A stretch of 9,693 nt of DNA, from assembly GCA_017615955.1 (NCBI GenBank), contig JAFZZD010000743.1, positions 1-9,693 of the forward strand, written 5' to 3'. Of this stretch, positions 1 through 6,794 are shown in pieces; the first letter of the stretch is position 1, and each line of letters opens with the position of its first letter. This stretch comes from Victivallales bacterium (GTDB lineage Bacteria > Verrucomicrobiota > Lentisphaeria > Oligosphaerales > Oligosphaeraceae). The notes under the pieces were generated by a model that saw nothing but the letters and a program-made list of their open reading frames with translations, was not told where the DNA came from and did not search any database. The translations under genes and the position numbers were made by a program.

Positions 1-43
1 AGAGTGTGCCTATAAGACAATTAAATTAATTAATGGAGGATTT

Positions 44-239
44 ATGAGCCAGAAGATATCATTTCGTTTTTACAATGGCAAAGAGGTTCGTGCCGCCTGG
101 GACGAAAATGCAGGAACTGCTGCGCAATGCCCTGACTGACAAAATCGACGACCGAGAGATATTCATGAAAGGCATTGACTACTCATACTACTACGAGAGC
201 GATGACGCGGCCATGGAACCTTCGGATCTAAAAGCCTAG
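44..239 (+). pseudogene. Broken small gene: Bro-N-like N-terminus joined out of frame to an unknown tail
   Basis: A clear Shine-Dalgarno sequence (GGAGG, 35-39) precedes an ATG at 44. The first about 22 codons read as a natural protein start (FRFYNGKEVRAAWDE) that resembles, from memory, the beginning of Bro-N/phage antirepressor-type proteins, where a WWFSV-like stretch would normally follow. Instead this frame stops at 137-139 (31 aa). A second frame, open from 48 to the TAG at 237-239, has protein-like composition after about position 108 (MQELLRNALTDKIDDREIF, ending SDLKA). The simplest reading is that a deletion removed the middle of a gene, or fused two genes, and shifted the frame near 105-112. 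The tail is not recognised. The second frame could alternatively be a 54-aa ORF from an ATG at 75, but that start lacks a ribosome binding site. The Bro-N assignment is a recollection of family sequences, not an alignment. Confidence 0.45.
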
Positions 240-241
240 AA

Positions 242-341
242 AGGTAATTGCAAACCTATCGCAGCCAGCAGCGAACTATCGGAGCCGCTGGCTTTAGCCA
301 GCGGAAAAGCCTTGCAATGCCAATAGTTTTGCAATTACCTC
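242..341 (+). repeat. Palindromic interspersed repeat, copy A
   Basis: This is a 100-bp element with perfect 13-bp terminal inverted repeats (AGGTAATTGCAAA at 242-254 and its complement at 328-340). Near its centre is a 9-bp stem with a 2-nt loop (CCGCTGGCT 285-293, AGCCAGCGG 296-304). Its right 68 bases (274-341) match the reverse complement of 8256-8323 at 65 of 68 positions, so it belongs to a repeat family rather than being a chance hairpin. It ends 34 nt before the oxidoreductase start and could lie in that gene's leader. No target-site duplication is obvious. It encodes no protein. It could be a MITE-like or REP-like sequence. Confidence 0.85.
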
Positions 342-375
342 ATAAACATAAACAAATACCAAAGGAGAAATAACA

Positions 376-1443
376 ATGATCAAGGTTGCAGTTCTTGGAC
401 TTGGGCAAATGGGCGCTACACACGTTAAGGCGGCCCAGGCATCGCCATTCGTTTCACAAATATATGGCTATGAGCCTGACGAGGCGCGTAGAAAGGCCCG
501 TGCCGAAGAATTGAAGATCACACCGCTTTCGCTAGAGGAAATACTGGCCGACGACAGCATACAAATGGTGGACATAGCGGCCAGCAATGACGCGCACGTG
601 CCGCTGGCGAAGGCCGCCCTGCTTGCAGGGAAGAAAGTTCTGTGCGAGAAGCCAATGGGCACCACCCTTGCAGAAGCGCAGGAACTGATTGAAACAAGAC
701 AAAAGTGCAATGGCTTCCTTCAGATTGGCTTTGAACTTCACTATTCAAGAATGTACCAGATTATGAAGGAATGGATTGAGGCGGGGCTAATTGGCCGCGT
801 GGTGAATGTGGCAATCCGCTATTACTGCAGCGAATTCCACAGGGCGAACACCTGGCGCAGCAACTCGCCTGGCTCCTTCCTCATTCCAGAAAAACTGTCC
901 CACTATCTGGACTTGCAACGCTGGTACTTCGCGGGTCAGGAAAGCCCCGTGTCCGTGTATTCCCTCTCCGCGCCTAAGGTGGTACCATATTTCAACCACA
1001 GGGACAACCACCAGATTTCCATTAAGTTCAGCGAAGGTGGCATTGCCACGCTGAATTTCATCATGTATTCGGCCTCAAGATACCATAAGGACCCACTTCA
1101 GGAAATGCTGGCGCAGCAGGCACAGGACGGGCATTGCCTTTCGTGCCTCATCTGCGGCACGAAAGGCGTAATAGAATCGGACGTGTTCAACAGGAGAATC
1201 CGTCGCTGGCAATTCTCCATGGTGGAGAGCGGCTTGGAAAACCAGATTGTGGAAAACATCTCCTTCACGCCAGAGGAGGACAACTACTATTTCCACTGCG
1301 TAAAAAAGCAGAATCTGCGCGTCTATGAGCTGGTGGACAAGGGACTGCCGCCAGACGTGTCCGCTGAAGACGCGTTCGAGACCATGCGCCTCTGCTTCGC
1401 TGCCGAACAGTCCGAGGACAGCGGAGAAATTATCAAGCTATAA
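376..1443 (+). CDS. Gfo/Idh/MocA-family NAD(P)-dependent oxidoreductase
   Basis: This is a probable cytoplasmic dehydrogenase acting on a sugar, cyclitol or related hydroxy compound. The 355-aa product begins with a beta-alpha-beta dinucleotide-binding motif, GLGQMG (8-13), within VAVLGLGQMGATH. The family signature CEKPMG (90-95) carries the expected catalytic Lys92. The region around 175-185 (KLSHYLDLQRW) fits the substrate-binding helix where the family usually has a catalytic His/Asp. Length is normal for the family (330-400 aa). The start is well supported: AAAGGAG at 361-367 lies 8 nt upstream of the ATG. Substrate cannot be read from sequence. The gene is preceded by repeat copy A and followed 7 nt after its stop by a heptanucleotide repeat tract, so it is probably its own transcription unit rather than part of the downstream operon. 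No signal peptide is seen. Confidence 0.93.
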   Translation: MIKVAVLGLGQMGATHVKAAQASPFVSQIYGYEPDEARRKARAEELKITPLSLEEILADDSIQMVDIAASNDAHVPLAKAALLAGKKVLCEKPMGTTLAEAQELIETRQKCNGFLQIGFELHYSRMYQIMKEWIEAGLIGRVVNVAIRYYCSEFHRANTWRSNSPGSFLIPEKLSHYLDLQRWYFAGQESPVSVYSLSAPKVVPYFNHRDNHQISIKFSEGGIATLNFIMYSASRYHKDPLQEMLAQQAQDGHCLSCLICGTKGVIESDVFNRRIRRWQFSMVESGLENQIVENISFTPEEDNYYFHCVKKQNLRVYELVDKGLPPDVSAEDAFETMRLCFAAEQSEDSGEIIKL

Positions 1444-1450
1444 AATGCCA

Positions 1451-1580
1451 GTGGTCAGTGGTCTGTGGACTGTGGTCTGTGGACTGTGGACTGTGGTCTG
1501 TGGACTGTGGTCAGTGGACAGTGGTCAGTGGACGGTGGACTGTGGACGGTGGACTGTGGACGGTGGTCAGTGGACTGTGG
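1451..1580 (+). repeat. Heptanucleotide tandem repeat, GTGGWCN x 18
   Basis: Eighteen uninterrupted 7-bp units fitting GTGGWCN run from 1451 to 1576, followed by a partial unit GTGG. Position 5 is A or T and position 7 is A, T or G. Some neighbouring units pair into 14-mers (GTGGTCT/GTGGACT early, GTGGACG/GTGGACT late), suggesting duplication in blocks. The tract starts 7 nt after the oxidoreductase stop codon. Because 7 is not a multiple of 3 and the units make no stop codons, reading frames stay open through it on both strands, but there is no coding evidence. It is not a CRISPR array: there are no spacers. The + strand is C-poor with GG pairs every 7 nt. Confidence 0.95.
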
Positions 1581-1728
1581 TTCGTTAGTTGCCCGTAGGG
1601 AAAAGCGGCGGGTGGCAGTTTTGCCAAACGCACATCCGCATAATTGGGGAAAGTCATATTGCATTATTGTAGAAATTGGATAAATTAGCGTTCCCGATTG
1701 AGTACTTAACCCAAGAGGGCAATTAACA
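1581..1728 (+). promoter_or_regulatory. Spacer before the phosphoribosyltransferase-like gene; probable promoter region
   Basis: This 148-bp spacer is non-coding. It contains a weak 5-bp hairpin (TGGCA 1613-1617, TGCCA 1622-1626) with no T-run after it, so it is not a convincing terminator. From about 1650 the composition turns AT-rich. A possible sigma70-like pair is TTGCAT (1659-1664) and TAAATT (1681-1686) with a 16-nt spacer; the -10 match is poor. The ribosome binding site AAGAGGG (1713-1719) serves the ATG at 1729. A promoter for the downstream five-gene unit is expected here from gene layout, but its exact position is a guess. Confidence 0.3.
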
Positions 1729-2706
1729 ATGTTGAAACTGTTCAATTCAATTGACGACATCAGGCTTTATGACTGGGAACAGGAAAGCAACGTCCGCTGC
1801 ATTATTGCAAGTTCCCCGCAGACCAGAAGCATCTGCAATGACCCAAGAGTACTGGGCACGGACTACACCAGTCTGCTGAAGCAAGCATGTGCAGGCATCC
1901 TAAAGGCAGGGGATTTCAAGCTGACGGAGAACAACACCGCCGTCATAAACATATTGCGCGGCGGGCTTAACTTCGGGCTAAGGGAGGCGCTTTCAGAGGC
2001 ATTCGGATGGAAAGCCCACACCACCTGCTTCATATCCGCACAGAGGGCAAGGGACACCGCAGACCCGGAGGAATGGCACATCACGGAAAACGCATACAGG
2101 AAGGTATATTTCCCCGCCGATGCCAGACTGGTGATCGGGGACGTGGTCGCCACTGGCACCAGCCTAAAATACGCTCTTGGCGAACTGGTTAAAAGCGCTT
2201 TGAACGAAAATGTCGCGCTGAAAAGCATACTCTTCTTCACATACGGCGGCTATAAGGCGCTGGACATACTCAAGGACGTAGATGCGCAATGCAGGCAGAA
2301 CTTCCCTGACTATGAAAGCACAACACTGGTGTTTTTGGAAGGATGCTTTCTGGTGCCTGACCTGCATAGCAAGCTGAGCATACGGCTCACAGGCACCGAC
2401 TTGCTCAGGGGCGGTTCGGAAATGGCGCCAGAATTCATTGAATCCCAGTACGAGGATCCCGCATATCCGCTGGAGCGCTGCACGATCTACGATGCAGGCT
2501 CCCGTGCCTTCTGGATAAGGGAATATGCAAACGACGTGCTTAACTACTGGAAGCAGGTTCTGGACCTGGCGGCTTCTGGCGTAACATTCCTTGAATATCT
2601 GGAACAGCGCTTCCCAGAACTGGACGCAAGCCGCTTCCCCGATGGCATCACACTGAAGGAACTCGCACTGCGCCAGATCAACCGCATGCAGCCTTACGCT
2701 CTTTGA
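1729..2706 (+). CDS. Phosphoribosyltransferase-fold protein, uracil-PRT-like
   Basis: The 325-aa product has a type I phosphoribosyltransferase fold. The PRPP-binding loop reads LVIGDVVATGTSL (134-146), with Asp138 and Thr142-Gly143. Unlike most members it has a single acid before the TG pair, as in uracil phosphoribosyltransferase (DPMLATGGS type). Two further stretches also recall UPRT: INILRGGL (73-80) against the PILRAGL strand, and YDAGSRAF (254-261) against the C-terminal GDAGDR segment that contacts uracil. At 325 aa it is about 115 residues longer than ordinary UPRT, with an insertion around 175-250 and an extra helical C-terminus after about 265. The start has AAGAGGG 9 nt upstream. 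It sits 55 nt before codB, so a role in pyrimidine salvage or base sensing is plausible; activity is inferred, not shown. A nucleobase-binding regulator or another PRTase subfamily remains possible. Confidence 0.75.
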   Translation: MLKLFNSIDDIRLYDWEQESNVRCIIASSPQTRSICNDPRVLGTDYTSLLKQACAGILKAGDFKLTENNTAVINILRGGLNFGLREALSEAFGWKAHTTCFISAQRARDTADPEEWHITENAYRKVYFPADARLVIGDVVATGTSLKYALGELVKSALNENVALKSILFFTYGGYKALDILKDVDAQCRQNFPDYESTTLVFLEGCFLVPDLHSKLSIRLTGTDLLRGGSEMAPEFIESQYEDPAYPLERCTIYDAGSRAFWIREYANDVLNYWKQVLDLAASGVTFLEYLEQRFPELDASRFPDGITLKELALRQINRMQPYAL

Positions 2707-2761
2707 TTTTTCATTAAGTTAGAATAATACAACACACAACTACAAAAAAGGAAAAAGCAAA

Positions 2762-4033
2762 ATGTCTCAAGACTATGATTTTGCCCAGTCTCAAGTTCCA
2801 GAACAAAGCAGGAAAGGCTTCTGGGCCATGTTCGTCATCATGCTGGGCTTCACATTCTTCTCCGCCTCGATGTGGACTGGGCAGCAAATGGGCGTCGGCC
2901 TTACATTAGGAAAATTCGTTTCAGCAGTGCTGCTGTCCAATATCATCCTTGGCATCTACACATCTCTGCTGGCATTGATGGCCTCTGAAACAGGTCTTTC
3001 CGTGCACCTTCTTGCCCGCAACAGCTTCGGCGTGAAGGGCAGCTGGCTGCCAAGCTTCCTGCTGGGCTTCACCCAGGTCGGCTGGTTCGGCGTGGGCGTC
3101 GCCATGTTTGCCATACCAGTCCAGACATGGCTAAAGGCAAAGGGCATCAACTGCCCAATATGGATACCAGTGCTCATCTCCGGCATTGCGTTCACATCAT
3201 CAGCCTATTTTGGCATCAAGGCGCTTGCCATAATCTCCATTGTCGCCGTGCCGGCAATCGCGTTAGGCGGCGGCTTCTCGGCACTCAAGGTGTTCCTTGA
3301 CAACGAAGGTGCCTGGAACACACTCTGCAACTATGTCCCCAAGGCAGACATGGCAATCACACTGCCAGCGGCAGTGGCAATGGGCGTGGGTTCCTTCATA
3401 TCGGGCGGCACATGCACGCCTGACTTCGTCCGCTTCGCCGACAACAAGAGAACCGCCATCTCCACCACCGCAATCGCATTCTTCATCGGCAACTCCATCA
3501 TGTTCATCCTCGGCGCAGTGGGAGGCATGTTCTACCAGAAGAACGACATCTCCGAAGTCATGGTCATCCAGGGTCTGCTGGTTCCCGGCATCATCGTGCT
3601 GGGCCTCAACATCTGGACCACCAACGACAACGCCCTCTATACATCAGGACTTGGCCTGGCCAACATCACTGGCCTGCCCAAGAAGTACATGGTGCTTTTC
3701 AACGGTGCTCTTGGCACAATATTCGCGGTGTGGCTGTACAACAACTTCTGCGGCTGGCTCAGCATGCTGAACACCACCCTGCCCCCAATCGGCGCAGTCC
3801 TCATGGCGGACTATTTCTTCTTCAAGCGCAAGAACTACCTCGCAAAGGTGGAAATATCCTCTTCAGTCGTAAATGTCAAGGCGATAATCTCCTGGGCTGT
3901 TGGCGTGGCAGTGGCCAACTTCCTCAAATTCGGCATCACAGCCATCAATGGAATGATTGCCGCAGTCATTGTTTACACACTATTGTCAAAGCTGTGCCGC
4001 TGCAAGTGCAGCTGCTGCAAGACAGAAAAATAA
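2762..4033 (+). CDS. codB: Cytosine permease (NCS1 family)
   Basis: This inner-membrane transporter most likely imports cytosine by cation symport, as known for the NCS1 family. The 423-aa protein matches remembered E. coli CodB along its length: the start MSQDYDFAQSQVP, SASMWTG (34-40), GVKGSWLPS (90-98), VGWFGVGVAMFAIPV (106-120), the substrate-region motif GSFISGGTCTPDFVRF (210-225), GLNIWTTNDNALY (281-293) and LYNNFCGWL (325-333). About 12 hydrophobic segments are visible and length equals the family norm (about 419). The ribosome binding site AAAGGAAA lies at 2747-2754. An oddity is the cytoplasmic-type tail LCRCKCSCCK (411-420) with five cysteines, absent from E. coli CodB. In E. coli codA (cytosine deaminase) follows codB; here a secreted protein follows by 1 nt and no deaminase is in the window. 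Specificity for cytosine over another base is likely but not certain. Confidence 0.93.
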   Translation: MSQDYDFAQSQVPEQSRKGFWAMFVIMLGFTFFSASMWTGQQMGVGLTLGKFVSAVLLSNIILGIYTSLLALMASETGLSVHLLARNSFGVKGSWLPSFLLGFTQVGWFGVGVAMFAIPVQTWLKAKGINCPIWIPVLISGIAFTSSAYFGIKALAIISIVAVPAIALGGGFSALKVFLDNEGAWNTLCNYVPKADMAITLPAAVAMGVGSFISGGTCTPDFVRFADNKRTAISTTAIAFFIGNSIMFILGAVGGMFYQKNDISEVMVIQGLLVPGIIVLGLNIWTTNDNALYTSGLGLANITGLPKKYMVLFNGALGTIFAVWLYNNFCGWLSMLNTTLPPIGAVLMADYFFFKRKNYLAKVEISSSVVNVKAIISWAVGVAVANFLKFGITAINGMIAAVIVYTLLSKLCRCKCSCCKTEK

Positions 4034-4034
4034 G

Positions 4035-5558
4035 GTGGCTTCCAATCCCGCAATTCATCTACTCGCCAAGGCGACAACGCAGTTCATTCTGTTGCTTGCC
4101 TCGGCAGCCTGTGCCCTGGAAATTGCCTCCTGGACGCCTATGGAGTGGAAGGAGTACAAGCCCCTGCCAGTCGTGGAAGCGGGCAAGGACGGCTTTCACG
4201 TGGGCAAGGTAATTTCCAAAAGCGGCCTGGCCTTGAAGGCAGACCAGGGCATGAAGGCAAAGTCAGGAGACGACTTCATGCTGCGGGTCCAGGCAAAGGG
4301 CCATGGCGACGCCATACTCAAGCTGAAATACCTGGACAAGAAGGGGCGCTGGTGCGGATATTCAAAGCAAACCGTGCACATAGACCTTAAGAAAAACTGG
4401 AGTGAAATTGAATGCATCATTCCAGTGGAGAGCACTCTGCGCGGCGAGGTTGAAAACATACTGCCCATACTGGAACTCCACCAGGGTAGCGAGATTTTCC
4501 TGAAGGATTGCATTGCTGCAATTGAAAACAACGGCATTGCGTCAAGTCTGCCATTCCCCAGCGAATGGAACGTGTTCGTATTCAACCAGGACCTGGAGGA
4601 CCTGGACTTTCCACTGGACATGATCCCGGAGCAAATCCACACCAACCACTGGAAACTGATGCCACTGGAGGACGGCTTCATTAAGTTCAACACGGAATTC
4701 GCCAAGCCCAGAATACGCAACAACGCAGTTCTATATGCATACCTCTATTCCCCCGCCGAAATAGACTACACTATTGGTGCGGGGGCGGACTTCTACATGC
4801 GCATGTATGTAAACGGCAATTGCATACTTGACACCATGGAGAAGGGAAATTGCAAAGGCATCAATGATGTCTATTATGACAACTACAAAGTCAATGCCAG
4901 GCTTCACAAAGGCCAGAATCTCATCGTAATACATTTCCAGAGCGGCGTCAGCAAATATCCAAGATTGGCATTGTGCGGGCCTGACACGCTGAAGAACATG
5001 GAGAAGCAACTGGTGGTGGAGAATTATCTTGTCAAGGGCGACCCTTCCATGAAGACGGAGTTCATGCCGCCAGCCCAGCCTGGCATGAACAGCGAATACA
5101 ACTCAGGCCAGTCGATACATGCGAAATACAGGCCGTATTTATTCCTGGGGAACAAGGAGAAGGCCGTATTTGGACTGGGAATGAAGCTATACAGTCTTAG
5201 CAAAGAAGGATATGTGCTCTACAAGATAGGCAAGGACATTTCCATGAAAGTACGTTCCAATGTGCATACTGGCGGCCTTGTTGTTTCCGTGCTTCATAAT
5301 AAGCAGGAATTGAAAAACATCCGCCTTCCCCAGGAAATACTGCCATGTTGCCTGACCTTCGCAACTAATGGCAAAAGCTATTTCATAAACGCCCTGGGCA
5401 TCAACAACGAGAAACTTGCTTTTGCCACAGGGGGCCTGCCAGAGACTGTCAACATAAAAGTTGATATGAATGTTGACTTTGTGGGATGCTACGCAGTTGC
5501 CGGGGATTTCTTCACCGCAATCATGATGCAAGGTCAGAAAAAAGCCAAATTAAAATAA
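4035..5558 (+). CDS. Secreted multi-domain beta-sandwich protein of unknown function
   Basis: I do not recognise a named family. The frame is open from an ATG at 3957, but that would overlap codB by 77 bp and add 26 residues that are only a shadow of codB. A GTG at 4035, 1 nt after the codB stop, gives a 507-aa protein with a good signal peptide: Lys12, a hydrophobic core FILLLASAA (18-26) and a likely cut after ACA (27). SD support is poor, so translation may be coupled to codB. Residues about 50-165 look like a carbohydrate-binding-type beta-sandwich, ending EIFLKDCIAAIEN. Residues about 225-315 look like the jelly-roll seen in glycoside hydrolase accessory domains (GADFYMRMYVNGN, then HKGQNLIVIHFQSG). 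Residues about 360-500 are also beta-rich. No catalytic motif is evident. A periplasmic or extracellular role in binding a glycan is an inference, consistent with the isomerase downstream. Confidence 0.72.
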   Translation: MASNPAIHLLAKATTQFILLLASAACALEIASWTPMEWKEYKPLPVVEAGKDGFHVGKVISKSGLALKADQGMKAKSGDDFMLRVQAKGHGDAILKLKYLDKKGRWCGYSKQTVHIDLKKNWSEIECIIPVESTLRGEVENILPILELHQGSEIFLKDCIAAIENNGIASSLPFPSEWNVFVFNQDLEDLDFPLDMIPEQIHTNHWKLMPLEDGFIKFNTEFAKPRIRNNAVLYAYLYSPAEIDYTIGAGADFYMRMYVNGNCILDTMEKGNCKGINDVYYDNYKVNARLHKGQNLIVIHFQSGVSKYPRLALCGPDTLKNMEKQLVVENYLVKGDPSMKTEFMPPAQPGMNSEYNSGQSIHAKYRPYLFLGNKEKAVFGLGMKLYSLSKEGYVLYKIGKDISMKVRSNVHTGGLVVSVLHNKQELKNIRLPQEILPCCLTFATNGKSYFINALGINNEKLAFATGGLPETVNIKVDMNVDFVGCYAVAGDFFTAIMMQGQKKAKLK

Positions 5559-5562
5559 AACC

Positions 5563-6780
5563 ATGCAAAATGAAGGAAACATCATAAAGGGAGTGGAGAT
5601 ATTCGAAACCGTGTTCGGCGGCGATGGGGTGGCGCGTCTGACAGACGGCGAGATCCTGTTTGTGCCGTTCTCTGCGCCAGGAGATATTGCCACAGTGGAA
5701 ATCACCGAGGTCAAAAAATCATTCTGCCGAGGCGTGATACGCTCACTTGAAACGGCCTCGCCACTGCGTGACAAGCCAGTGTGCCCGTATTACGGGCGCT
5801 GCGGCGGCTGCGCTTACCAGCACCTCACCTCCGAGGCAGAATGCCAACAGAAAAGCGCACAGTTCAAAACCGTGATGCAACGCATAGGCAAGTTGCAGGA
5901 CTTACCGGAGCCAGAGGCAATGCAGACCTCTCCATTACGCTACGGTTATAGAAACAAGTTGCGTCTGGAGCCATTCCAGGGCACAGCCGGCCTAAGCTAT
6001 GGCTTCTGCGAAAGGGACAATGCAACCTTCTTCCCATTGAAACAATGCCCACTGGCAATGGACAGCATCAACAAGCGACTGCCTGCCGAAATACAGAAGG
6101 CAAAGGCAATGAAATACCCCAGGGGCAGGCATCCCTACACCCTCACACTAAGGACAGACTCACGGGGCGAGACTGCCTCCTATCTTGGACGCGCATCCGC
6201 GAAACTCAAATGGTTCAGGGAAAAACTGCTGGACAATGAGGTCAGTGTGCCAGTTGGCAGTTTCTGGCAGGTCAATCCAGCCACGGCGGACATGCTTTTC
6301 TCCACGCTTAAAAACTGGCTTCTTGAATATGAAAACCGCTCGCTCATAGACGCATACGCAGGCGTGGGCACATTCTCACTGGCCATGGGAAGCGCCTTCC
6401 AGTATCGCGCCGTAATTGAAAACGACGAGCAGGCAATCGCCGCCTCAAAATACAACCACGAACAACTTGGCTTGAAGGCACGCTTCTGCACAGGAAATAC
6501 AGAGGCACTCCTTGGAAACTGCCTTGCCAACGTGAAATGTTCGGAGACCACGGTCATACTGGACCCGCCACGCACGGGCTGCATGCCCAAAGTGCTGACA
6601 TCGCTGCTGGACTTCAAGCCATCCATCGTGGCGTACATTTCCTGCAACCCCACTACCCTTGCCCGCGACCTGAACACACTTTGCGCCAATGGCGCATACG
6701 TTCCAGTCAAGGCGGCAACCTTCAACATGTTTCCAGCCACAGCCCATTTTGAATCGGCTGTGCTTCTAAAAAAAACATAA
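5563..6780 (+). CDS. rlmD: 23S rRNA (uracil-C5)-methyltransferase, RlmD/RumA type (TrmA family)
   Basis: This is a SAM-dependent enzyme methylating C5 of a uridine in rRNA, and all expected parts are visible in 405 aa. The N-terminus (about 7-62) is a TRAM-like RNA-binding domain. An iron-sulphur cluster site has Cys74, Cys80 and Cys83 (CPYYGRCGGC) with the fourth ligand Cys162 (KQCPLA). SFWQVNPATADML (233-245) supplies Gln236. The SAM-binding motif is DAYAGVGTFSL (263-273), followed by LDPPRTGC (333-340) and the catalytic SCNPTTLARDL with Cys361. HFES near the end holds the general base Glu397. The family is secure; U1939 specificity (RlmD) rather than another site is inferred from the four cysteines. 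The start at 5563 is 4 nt after the preceding stop and lacks a clear SD, so re-initiation is likely. A housekeeping RNA enzyme inside a transport/sugar operon is unusual. Confidence 0.9.
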   Translation: MQNEGNIIKGVEIFETVFGGDGVARLTDGEILFVPFSAPGDIATVEITEVKKSFCRGVIRSLETASPLRDKPVCPYYGRCGGCAYQHLTSEAECQQKSAQFKTVMQRIGKLQDLPEPEAMQTSPLRYGYRNKLRLEPFQGTAGLSYGFCERDNATFFPLKQCPLAMDSINKRLPAEIQKAKAMKYPRGRHPYTLTLRTDSRGETASYLGRASAKLKWFREKLLDNEVSVPVGSFWQVNPATADMLFSTLKNWLLEYENRSLIDAYAGVGTFSLAMGSAFQYRAVIENDEQAIAASKYNHEQLGLKARFCTGNTEALLGNCLANVKCSETTVILDPPRTGCMPKVLTSLLDFKPSIVAYISCNPTTLARDLNTLCANGAYVPVKAATFNMFPATAHFESAVLLKKT

Positions 6781-6794
6781 CATCAGGAGAAAAA

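Noticed and set aside
75..239. A 54-aa ORF as an independent gene
   Set aside because: There is no ribosome binding site at its ATG, and the upstream part overlaps the better-supported N-terminus in another frame. I kept it as part of the broken gene.
242..341. Integron attC site
   Set aside because: The palindrome size would fit, but the ends do not carry the RYYYAAC/GTTRRRY core sites and there is no integrase or cassette structure.
240..375. Riboswitch upstream of the oxidoreductase
   Set aside because: The structure there is explained by the interspersed repeat, which also occurs at 8256-8344, and I see no known aptamer core.
1451..1580. CRISPR-like array
   Set aside because: The repeat unit is 7 bp and contiguous, with no unique spacers and no cas genes nearby.
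1325..1760. Open frames on both strands through the heptanucleotide tract
   Set aside because: They are open only because the 7-bp unit makes no stop codons. The peptides are VDCGLWT-like repeats with no start signal.
3957..4034. ATG 3957 as start of the secreted protein
   Set aside because: It lies inside codB in another frame, adds 26 residues that look like a shadow of codB, and would place the signal peptide internally.
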